A stretch of DNA of 64,000 nucleotides, from NCBI GenBank assembly GCA_964036045.1, contig OZ038398.1, positions 24,930,109-24,994,108 on the forward strand. Reading direction: 5' to 3'. Made by a program: the position numbers and the translations under genes. The notes under the pieces are model-generated. The model did no database searches, had not been told where the DNA came from, and saw only the letters and a program-made list of their open reading frames with translations. This DNA comes from Eutreptiella sp. 'Long Island Sound 2002'. Taxonomy: Eukaryota > Euglenozoa > Euglenophyceae > Eutreptiales > Eutreptiaceae. The stretch's first letter is position 1. The number at the start of each line of letters is the position of its first letter. Positions 55,931-64,000 of this stretch are shown piece after piece.

Positions 55931-56478
55931 ATGGGCTTATGGGTGGAGGCTCCTCCTCACCCTGCTCCCGTGGCCGATTTGAGCCGTGAACCGGTGGAGG
56001 CTCCTCCTCCCGTGGCCAATTCGAGCCCTGCAAAGCTTAGTGTGACATCCTCCCAATCAGGTGGCTCTGTTGACTTGCTTGCTGATGGTAGAAGTGAGTC
56101 TAGTGAGTCGGTGTGGGACTATGACGAGCGACCCTTGACACAGGTGTCCCTGAAGCGCTCTTTGGAGGATAGTCGCCAAGAGTATAGGGATGCACCTCCC
56201 ACCGCAGCTAACTGGCTAATGCTCCCATTTCCCAAGATCTCTCGGATATGCCAATGCCTTTCCAAAAGATGCGGCGACCAAAGTGTCCGCCTGCGGTTAG
56301 GCAAGTGGCATCCGAGTTCATTTGTCATAAGTGCTCCCGAGAGATCAATGTGTGGTGTCCTTTGCGACGGCAGCATGATGTCTTTTGTGTGATGTGTAAT
56401 GCTCCGTACCATGAAGCTTGCATGGGCGAGGGTGCCAAAGATGGCTCCATGCGTGGCCCTTGTTGCCCCAAGGAGTAG
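55931..56478 (+). pseudogene. Cys/His-rich ORF carried by the inverted-repeat structure, one frame break
   Basis: The first frame (55931 to about 56215) reads Pro/Ser-rich sequence with VDLLADGRSESSESVWDYDE. The second (from about 56220 to the stop at 56478) reads FICHKCSREINVWCPLRRQ then FCVMCNAPYHEACMGEG and ends CCPKE. The C-x2-C, C-x2-C-x4-H-x2-C spacing suggests zinc binding like PHD or transposase-tail fingers. A frame change near 56215 separates the halves, with no obvious splice sites. No family is assigned. Confidence 0.4.
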
Positions 56479-56839
56479 ATCATAATTATTGTGCACTATC
56501 ATTAATAATGTACACTCGGATTCGAAGGACAAATCAAAACAAACTAACATTATACTAGATTATTATAAACGCTAATCCAAGGTGACCACTCGAAACTATC
56601 CTGTCTCGTGTATGTACAGTGGAGGCGTTTTTCCCCATGCCAGTGGTAGGGTTTTTTATCACGTCATCCAACATTTCACATGCGGTACTTTCTTTTTTTC
56701 CTTGCCTCTCCTCCATGTGTCAACTGGAACCTGCACCGGTCGCCGGGAGGTTTGCACAAGTGTCCCAAGAACCTAACGTCGGTCTGGTTAACCCGTTTTT
56801 CAGCCAAATAAAACGGGCTATAATATCCCGTTTTTAGGA

Positions 56840-56943
56840 AAAACGGGCTATTAACCCGTTTTCCTCAATGAAAACGGGCTAAGGTGCTTACGCACCTTTT
56901 ACAGCCCGTTTTCATTGAGGAAAACGGGTTAATAGCCCGTTTT
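56840..56943. repeat. perfect 41-bp palindrome with inner hairpin
   Basis: The left arm (56840-56880) and right arm (56903-56943) are exact reverse complements, 41 bp each. The 22-nt loop itself contains AAGGTGC and GCACCTT arms around TTAC. Each arm also contains its own short inverted repeat (AACGGG/CCCGTT). The sequence could form a cruciform of about 100 bp. Confidence 0.95.
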
Positions 56944-57138
56944 CATAATAAAATCATGTTTTTCACTTTTCATTATTGTGCATCAAGAACTTTCATCACG
57001 AAGCAAGCACATTGTTGTGCATCAACCTTCCATTGTGTTGAACATATTTTTTGCGTGAAGAACTTGCTTCATTATTGTTATATTCATCAAGACTTGTGCC
57101 GTGCCTTCTTAAGAATATTATTTTCACACATGGATGAC

Positions 57139-57815
57139 TGCTCCAGCCAGGGGGGGGGGGGTTCGGCCACCTAGCCACCTAGCCAGTCAACCAGCCACCT
57201 AGCCAGCCACCCAGCCAGCCACCTACGCCTGCCATCCACCTAGCCAGCCACCATTGCTTTGTACATGCATGTTTGCCTCACCACCCTTGCTCTCAATATC
57301 TCAAGATGATGTCACCGATCCATGGAGTGTGTGGTAAATTTTCCTTCCCTTTAAACAAGGCATATCATGCATCGGGATGGGGTTTTGGGTTTTTTGCTCA
57401 TGTGGGAATCCGGACCTAGTGGTCCAGTTGCACAATCACCAACACAATTGCTGTTGCATTGTGTTGTAATCACCAACACAATTGCCGTTGCATTGTGTTG
57501 TAGCGTCCCTGTGTCCAACTAACGTCGGCAAGCCCCAGCCGCAGCCGCGTTGGGGTCCCAAGGTGGGATGCGGACCACTCACACTTGCTACAATCATATA
57601 GAGAGGCCAAAACTTGTTTTTCTTGGGTGGTGAGGTAAGGGTGTTCCTGAAAGGTGGCTGATCCCCCCCACCCTTGCAAACCCATACCCATACCCATACC
57701 CATACCATCCATGAGAAGAGGCGGTACAGTGGTGCACTACGTATTTTGGCTGCCAGCACGGGGGGGGGGGGGGTTCCAAAGCCTCCCAGCCTCCCACTTG
57801 CGGCTAGGCGCAGCT
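57139..57815. repeat. duplicated segment, copy 1 (with CCAG/CCTAG microsatellite)
   Basis: Matches 60309-60725: a G-run, CCAGCCACCTAG repeats, CCATTGCTTTGTACATGCATG, GATGATGTCACCGATCC, GGAATCCGGACCTAGTGG and, after a length difference, CGGCTAGGCGCAGCTC. Copy 1 has extra sequence in the middle, including (CCCATA)n near 57680-57705. Confidence 0.9.
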
Positions 57816-58269
57816 CTTGAGGTTTACCTGCATTTGGGGAATGTTGTGTGTGCATTGAGCAAAGCAACTTAGCGGTCCAATCCAAGGCCACCACGATACG
57901 ATCACAGGCAAAGCACCGGAAGACTCTTCAGTGGATTATGCAAGCGAGTGGACGCGTGTCACGACACACTTTCCCATGAGCCCCCCCCCCCTTCTGTCAT
58001 GGCGGCACAGCCGAAACAAGTGACACATGGGACACAGGTGCCACCCGTCCTAGTACGAAACATTCGGCACCTTGATGGTGGGAAAGCCAGAATCCATTGA
58101 ATCATTTCCCTAGAGCCAGGGAGATAGAAATCTGACAAGCTTAAAGTATTCCCTTACCGTTCATCTTTTAAGCGCCCAAAAGCCGCCCCGTGGCTTTTTC
58201 CGCCAAAACAAAAGTTATTTACTTCTCTCTTAGTTTTGCGCGCGCGGCTGTTGGGAGAGGCGGCGGCTC

Positions 58270-58751
58270 CAGGGTTGGGTTGACTGAGTCAAAAACGACA
58301 GGTGGTGACTGAGACTTGACTGAGTCAAAAAATTGATGACTGATGACTGACTTGAGTCAGTCATCGGCGATCGTGACTGGTGACTCAGTCATGACTCAGT
58401 CGCCCCAAAAGCTTGACTCATGAGAGCATACTAAATTTTTTTCGAAAATTTTGAAAAAAGCATGGTGCCCTCCGAAGCCGGCACCCCACAAAGCATGCAA
58501 AAGCACAAGATGAGCTTCGAAGCGCAAGATTGTTCTGCAGTAATGTACGGTGACATTGGCTTTAAAAGTAGGTTCGTAGGTTCGATCCCTGCGAACCGGC
58601 GATCAGTGACTCGTAGTGCCTATTCAGTCACAGTCACCACTCGACATAGTGACTTGACTGAGTCGACTGGGGCGGCGTGACTGGTGACTTGACTTGACTG
58701 AGTCAAAAAATCGTGACTCGTGACTGACTTGACTGAGTCAACCCAACCCTG
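58270..58751. mobile_element. hAT-type MITE, 482 bp, with 8-bp target-site duplication
   Basis: The ends are CAGGGTTGGGTTGACT and its inverse, extending into AGTCAA (about 23 bp with one mismatch); CAGGG-type termini are typical of hAT elements. The flanks carry a perfect 8-bp duplication GGCGGCTC at 58262-58269 and 58752-58759. The interior is non-coding, holds many TGACTGAGTCA-like words and a tRNA-like T arm near 58575-58597. A matching unoccupied sequence exists at 52188-52223 with a single GGCGGCTC. Confidence 0.9.
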
Positions 58752-59050
58752 GGCGGCTCCGCACCACAACCCGTTGGACACAGTGTTCTTGTCGCCGGCG
58801 TTTTGGTCCCCTTCCTCCCTCGGCTTGGTTACTAGAGGGAGCTCGAGCGGATACGGGTGCATAAACACTCGGGGTGGCATCGAGCACGGTTGCGCAAATA
58901 CTACAAGGAGGCTCGGTCGCTTCGCAACAACCCCTTGGAGATGCCTCTCCCGGTATCCCGGTATCACCCAATGTGTTGTTGCTTCGCTCCCTTGCCTCCC
59001 TCCCTCCCTCTTCTCGTTTGCTAGAGGGAGTAGGAGTGTTATTGATTTTG
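58752..59050 (-). pseudogene. fragment of a further reverse-transcriptase copy
   Basis: 58760-58850 matches 52204-52290 (ACCCGTTGGACAC, CCTCCCTCGGCTTGGTTACT), which belongs to the VDN-type RT relic. The minus strand here reads LELPLVTKPREEG and NTVSNGL. The MITE at 58270-58751 interrupts it. Too short to judge more. Confidence 0.45.
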
Positions 59051-61371
59051 TGGTAACCCTCAACGATCCCAACAAGCTTGTACGATGTTGACTGCATTTG
59101 TGGTAATCATATGGATTGAACGATTTTGACGTTGTGTCGTGCTGTGCCATGTGCAACATGGCCAATTTAGGCCAAATGTGCCACAACACGGTCGATACAT
59201 ACTGTTATCCTATGTTTTTGGCCATGGGATGTTGCCACCCCCTTTCGAGTATTTGTTCCAAGGCAAGTTGTATTACACTTATGCTCTTTAGGCTTTTGTT
59301 TCATGGAGCAATGCTCGTGCCGTGCTCCGTGGGACTTACACTGAGGAGACACTGTGGTCTTGAGGAAATATAACGCCCAATAAAAGTTACTTAATCAAAC
59401 ATAAGCAAGTGTGCATGGCATTTTAACAACGCGAGAACAAACGAAAGGCAGTTCACGGCAAGTCAACAAACAATGGTGGTGGAAATCTCACCTTTGTACC
59501 TCTGTTTTTGTTGGCAACCTCATGCATCTTTGAGGAGTTTTGTGTGCTCGCCACCACATCCCCGCCCAAACCAGAAAGTAAAATCGAAATTGGACCGCTT
59601 GAACACTTAATTTTCACGAGGAGTCGCAAACATACATAGAAAGGAACATTTTCATAGTTCGACATTGGGGTGGACAAGGCATGGATGGACCTTGGTAGTT
59701 GTGTAGGAGGAGCCTGGGTGACCAAGGGCACTGAGATTTTTCCCTTGAAGTCAAAATTTGTTCCACCATTTGCCACATGGATGCCATGATGGATGCAATG
59801 TTCCCCCATTGCAATTGTCACATTTGCTTACCATGGACCTTGCCAAGGTACAAGTAGGGGACACATTTGATGGGTCCATAACTCGGCTTCCTAACTACAC
59901 TTAGGTGGGGAGAAAGTTGTTTTGAACTCCTCACAACCCAAGGTCAAAGTTTCCACTTTGTCCCCACCTAAGGACTTTATGTCCAAAAAAGCCTAGGGGT
60001 GGGGGGTGGTGGGGCTTCCAACGAAATTTCCAATGTCTGTCACTTTCAAGGGTTACAGATGTAGCATTCTTGCATTAAGCAAACAACTCCAACGGAATAT
60101 TTTGTGGTACCACATTTATAAACACAGACTTGGCATTAGGATGGTGCATGACCTTGAACGGCCACCCCAAGCACCACGTGTCTTCTCACCACCCCAGGGT
60201 GTACTATATGTACTGTAACACGTTTGCATGCAACGTGTTCGCATGAAGCAGCTGACCAGGAGAACCATGCATAAACCATGTCCGGAGACACTCCCAAGCC
60301 ATTCTCACGGAGCTGCGCCAGCCAGCGGGGGGGGGGGGGGGGGGTTTCGGCCGGCCGGCCAGCCAGCCACCCAGCCGGCCACCTAGCCAGCCACCCAGCC
60401 AGCCACCATTGCTTTGTACATGCATGTTTGCCTCACCGCCCTTGCTCTCAAGATCTCAAGATGATGTCACCGATCCATGGAGTGTGTGGTAAAATTTCCT
60501 TCCCTTTAAACAAGGCACATCATGCATTGGGATGGGGTTTTGGGTTGTTTGCTTGTGTGGGAATCCGGACCTAGTGGTCCAGTTGCACAATCACCAACAC
60601 AATTGCCGTATTTTGAGTGTTTTCCAGGGGCGCGCCAGCCAGCCAGCCAGCCAGGGGGGGGGGGGGGGAGGGGGGGGGGTTTCCAAAGCCTCCCAGCCAC
60701 CCAGCCGCGGCTAGGCGCAGCTCCCACACACACGCTCACACACATGTTGTGCCAAATGGATGGCCACCCATCAACCACGCAGCTTGAAGATTTTCTTGCC
60801 AAGCTATACGTCCCGGAAAACCTACATTGTGCTGGAGTGAGCCCCAAATCATTGCACTACAATTGAAGAGAGGTAGAAAATGTCAGCAACCATAGTTTTG
60901 CGGTAACACCCGCATGTGTCGTGGGAAACCGTTGTCAATAAGACAAAAGTTTTTTTATTTGTTTCAACACGTTCCATACTTCCGTCTTCAATCGTTTTGC
61001 AAACACCTAGAGTTCAACATGATATGAATCTTTTTTTGTTTGCATTGCCTTTTTGAATCGCCGTGAGTTGCGCTTGTTAGCCACGATGTCTATCGACCGC
61101 AAATGACATAGACACGCAAAAGAACTGCTTAGGCATCCATTTTTAGAAATCCGTGTAGGTATGCCAACCAAATGGGAAACAATGCAGAAAGCTCATCCTC
61201 AATAGTGTGGTGGTACTCCCATTGCATCGAAGGTTGATGCAAGGTGACAAAGAAGTCACACTTTCATCAATGTGATTCCAACCGGCGGCTCGAAGGTCTT
61301 CCAAACCAAACCAAATATGCTGTTTAAGATGTGTTGCTTGCTCAGTGTTGAGACCTTAACCTAACCTAACA
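59051..61371. other. no gene seen apart from the duplicated segment
   Basis: Short frames only. 60309-60725 is copy 2 of the duplication. An AATAAA occurs near 59380 but no coding exon precedes it convincingly. Confidence 0.5.
60309..60725. repeat. duplicated segment, copy 2
   Basis: Copy of 57139-57815 with a G18 run (60327-60344), CCAGCCAGCCAC units, and a second pair of G-runs near 60654-60680 before the shared CTCCCAGCC end. It is shorter than copy 1 by an internal deletion. Confidence 0.9.
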
Positions 61372-61750
61372 TTGCAAATTTATCATCAAAACCCGAGGTC
61401 TTCCAACCATCCCGCCACTCCAACGAAAGCCAAACAACCTAAAGGTAGAGTGCCCTTCGGTACGGGGCAGAGGTCACATGATAGCAAAGAACGGGCCCTA
61501 GGACGGGCCCAAGATACCAAACCACAAAATTGCGTTTTGCATAAAGATAAGGCGACAAAGTGGCACGAGCACACGGAGTGTCATGCAACACACACGGTGA
61601 AAAGTCGCCAACAAAGAGCAAACAAACTCCAACTGTGATTTTTGTAGTGCAAAGTGCGATGTTTGCAATGTAAAATACACTTTGCAATGTGATCTTGAAC
61701 ATTGTGTGAACTACAAAAGACACTCGGGGTCACCTCCGACCGCCAATGTG
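61372..61750 (+). CDS. possible Cys-rich zinc-binding fragment
   Basis: An 88-codon basic frame (61372-61638) is followed in another frame by NCDFCSAKCDVCNVKYTLQC and LEHC (about 61635-61705), six or more spaced cysteines. The order of a basic stretch and then a Cys cluster recalls the tail of piggyBac-like transposases, but no catalytic region is seen nearby and the frames do not join. Confidence 0.2.
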
Positions 61751-62137
61751 CATTCGAAATTCATATTGCCTTTGTGCATCTCGTAGCTCCGGACGGTTGT
61801 CCGACAAATCACAAAACAACCAAGCGAAGCAACACGCCCAACCTGCACATTCTCACACAGAATGTTTGTTGTGGTCTTTCTTTCTTTTGCCGACGTCTTT
61901 GTTCACGGAGGAAGAGGGCCCCCACCAGTCAAAGTGTGAGTTTGTTTGAGCATTTAAGCAATCAATTTTACATATGGTTGAGATACAATGTGCCACGGGT
62001 CAACAGCGGTAAAGGCAAAGGCCATGCCTATCAACCGCAACGTTGAGGTGCGAGAGTCAAGCAAGTGCAAAGATGGTGGCGGTTTTCGCCCCCACTCGCA
62101 CGCTCATTCGAGTTGGGTTGAGTCCGAGCTTCCCTAG

Positions 62138-63658
62138 TTGTTCACATTCGCCGCCATCGTGTGTCATGCCTGGGCAAGGCAGGTGGGGTCATACCGTAAG
62201 CGTATGGAAACTAGTGATGTGCATTCTCTGGGGTTTTCGCACACACTGTCCGTGGGTGACCTGCGGCATTCAACACGTCCCCCTGCAGCGTCGACACGCG
62301 TTACACGGACCGCTCGGATTACCCGCAGCAACCGCGCCCGACCACCTGCACGCTCACGCGCACGCACACAGACGCCAGCCATTGGGCCGCCCCTACCGCA
62401 CACAGACCGGGTTCAACCCAGTGATGTCCCGTTCTCCGCGCCCTTTTTCAAGCACCCCAAATCGCGTCCACTTTCGGTCCGTGCCCCAACCACACGCCTA
62501 CTCCCCAAGCACAAATGGCTGGATCATGACACAACAGCAAAGATTAAACTACGGGAGGTGATACAACACCACACACACCCGTTCCGTCAAACCTTGCGGC
62601 ACCTGGGACGGGCCCTGACGCTCCTGTGGAAATTTGCTGCCCGACAGCCCTCGTCCATCGAAATCATTGCAATGGACCAGCTGCTTAGCTTCGTTAGATC
62701 ACACCCACCAGTGACACCCCAGCAAAACTGGACCGAGCTGGACCTGGTTGAGATGTTTCCCAATATACCGCGCCATGAAATACCGAAGTCTGTCGAATTT
62801 TTTTGGAAACTGTTTTGCGATGGTAAACCGAAACCGCACCACGACCTGGGTTTTAAAATCCATAAAGCAGGTGTGAAACAGCTGGACGCGCTCGCACGTA
62901 AGTCTGGGGATGCAAGTTTCCATTTTCTGACGTATAATGACCTCATGTGCCTGTTGTCCTGGGACACCTCTTTCAACGACCGCTTCTCGCATTTTTCCTC
63001 TGTGCTGGCCCAAACGACTGGTACACCGATTGGCGGGAGCTGCTCGGCCCAAGTGGCATGCCTCACCCTGCTCCTATTGGAAACTAAACTCCGTACATTG
63101 CACCCTGACTTCCCGCCAGTGTTGCGCTACCGGGATAACTTTCTTGTGATTCCTGATTCGCCGGACAGTGTCAGAGGATATAATATAGAACGTGTCCAGC
63201 AAGTCCTGTCTGAAATTTCTGGTATGGAACTAACTGTAGAGGGAGCAGGGCAGTCACTTGACTTCCTGGAATGCACACTCTCCATCAGTGAAGGAATCCC
63301 AGGTGTGTCATTGAAGCAACCAGTTTTCAGTGGGTATGCAGGCATGTCCTCCCCAACTTCCCCAGCAAAATTACTAGATGTGTTCAGCCCGAATACACCA
63401 CGCATGCTCCGCTCACTGGTCCCCAATTTGGTAAAAAAGGCAGCCCATTACCGCCTGCCTGCAACAGGGACTCAGTTTGCACATAACATCAGCACCATTG
63501 CACGTACCTTCCTCGCTAAAGGCTACCCAATAAACTGGTGGAAACACAGTTTACTACGCAAGGCCTCTTCCCTTGATCTGCAGGGCCCTGCGCGTGCGGG
63601 CATCAAGCTCGCGATGACCTCACCCCAGCCGGCAGTAAACGAAGGTCCGACAATGTAG
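62138..63658 (+). CDS. reverse transcriptase, intact ORF with YRDN catalytic box
   Basis: A 506-codon frame, Met to stop. After an Arg/Pro/Thr-rich N-terminus of about 130 residues comes an RT core: motif A LDLVEMFPNIP (Asp202), motif B TTGTPIGGSCSAQVACL (about 293-309), motif C LRYRDNFLVI (Tyr331-Arg-Asp333-Asn334) and LDFLECTLSI (374-383). The C-terminus holds FLAKGYPINWWKHSLLRKAS. Order and TGTPIGG wording fit the Penelope/TERT-like branch more than LTR or LINE groups, an inference. No endonuclease domain or terminal repeats are seen in the window, which ends about 340 bp later. The second Asp of YxDD is Asn. A decayed relative at 51923-52865 also has VDN, so the change is ancestral, not decay. 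Confidence 0.75.
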   Translation: MFTFAAIVCHAWARQVGSYRKRMETSDVHSLGFSHTLSVGDLRHSTRPPAASTRVTRTARITRSNRARPPARSRARTQTPAIGPPLPHTDRVQPSDVPFSAPFFKHPKSRPLSVRAPTTRLLPKHKWLDHDTTAKIKLREVIQHHTHPFRQTLRHLGRALTLLWKFAARQPSSIEIIAMDQLLSFVRSHPPVTPQQNWTELDLVEMFPNIPRHEIPKSVEFFWKLFCDGKPKPHHDLGFKIHKAGVKQLDALARKSGDASFHFLTYNDLMCLLSWDTSFNDRFSHFSSVLAQTTGTPIGGSCSAQVACLTLLLLETKLRTLHPDFPPVLRYRDNFLVIPDSPDSVRGYNIERVQQVLSEISGMELTVEGAGQSLDFLECTLSISEGIPGVSLKQPVFSGYAGMSSPTSPAKLLDVFSPNTPRMLRSLVPNLVKKAAHYRLPATGTQFAHNISTIARTFLAKGYPINWWKHSLLRKASSLDLQGPARAGIKLAMTSPQPAVNEGPTM

Positions 63659-64000
63659 GCAAAAATCAGGCGCAAACAAAAGCCAGTGTGAGTGGGAGTG
63701 TAACGTACACTGCATGGTCCCAGGGGGGCCCTGAGCTGCCCAGTACCAACTTGTTGTTGCTACACTCGCACCCTTCTTTGCACAGAAACGCCAACGGCAT
63801 TGTGTCCCCTGTTTTGTTGTCGTGTTGGGCTGAGGATCTTGCGTGTCTCTCCAACTTCGTCCTACAATCCCGGGAACCAAGCACCAGTCGACGTGCAAGG
63901 AAGTTATACACTGTTGTGTTTACTAAGGGTGTTTGGGGAAACCACTATTTTCAGTTAATGGCCGTGTGATCAGCTATGCCGCCTTCGCCTTTTGACAACC
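63659..64000. other. 3' flank of the RT ORF, nothing recognised
   Basis: Open frames on the plus strand (63688-63969) and minus strand are short and motif-free. This may be the 3' part of the retroelement. Confidence 0.5.

Larger units (their letters stand above)
55205..57120. mobile_element. nested inverted-repeat (foldback-like) structure
   Basis: 55205-55342 is an inverted, diverged copy of 56972-57120: shared GTTCTTAAGAAGGCAC, CTTGATGCA and GAAGCAAGTTCTTCATGC. Inside these lie two hairpin-rich blocks (55790-55927 and 56787-56947) built from AACGGGTTAATAGCCCGTT-type words, also mutually inverted in part. A Cys-rich ORF fills the middle. A further inner inverted pair (GCAATTTGTTKGTGTGCTTC) lies at about 55375-55410 and 55745-55780. 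The layout fits a foldback or long-TIR transposon that carries a gene fragment. Confidence 0.6.

Noticed and set aside
58500-58600. Possible tRNA gene within the MITE
   Set aside because: A good T arm is present, but no matching acceptor stem, D arm or anticodon arm at normal distance.

Overview
This is nuclear DNA from a eukaryote with a large, repeat-rich genome. Canonical GT-AG introns up to about 11 kb, very low gene density, many mini- and microsatellites, homopolymer G/C runs of 10-18 nt and decayed transposons all point that way. No ribosomal or organellar marker is present, so the lineage is not resolved. A large-genome microalga or related protist fits best, which is inference only.

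Layout, left to right. 1-3.25 kb is AT-rich DNA with no gene. 3.26-4.8 kb (minus) holds the 3' exons of an unrecognised multi-exon gene with a Lys-Pro-Ala tail. 4.8-7.1 kb shows no supportable gene. From 7.13 to about 27.0 kb (minus) one gene, a type I (AnsA-like) L-asparaginase, can be assembled from eight short exons spread over about 20 kb. Its introns carry a (GGGA)n tract, an 11.3-kb block of hairpin-forming satellites, an AT-rich island and dispersed repeats. Upstream, 28.4-29.3 kb (minus) encodes a C3HC4 RING finger. 29.3-35.0 kb is degenerate, frameshifted coding sequence mixed with G-rich repeats. 39.5-41.0 kb (minus) is an intact single-exon membrane protein with EGF-like Cys-rich repeats. 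43.9-44.9 kb holds a PIF/Harbinger-like transposase relic between repeats. 45.85-46.23 kb is a small inverted-repeat element. 48.3-50.1 kb (minus) is an intact single-exon arylsulfotransferase-like secreted protein. 51.9-52.9 kb (minus) is a broken reverse transcriptase. 55.2-57.1 kb is a nested inverted-repeat structure around a Cys-rich ORF. 58.27-58.75 kb is a complete hAT-type MITE with a perfect 8-bp target duplication. 62.1-63.7 kb (plus) is an intact reverse-transcriptase ORF with an unusual YxDN box.

The recognisable host genes do not form a pathway: nitrogen metabolism, ubiquitin ligation, surface adhesion and sulfate-ester chemistry. Most other signals come from mobile elements and satellite expansion. 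The most unusual are the asparaginase whose predicted nucleophilic threonine is replaced by valine, its two-satellite intron with an inverted block, the MITE with its empty site inside a sister retroelement copy, and the reverse-transcriptase family with Asn in the catalytic box.
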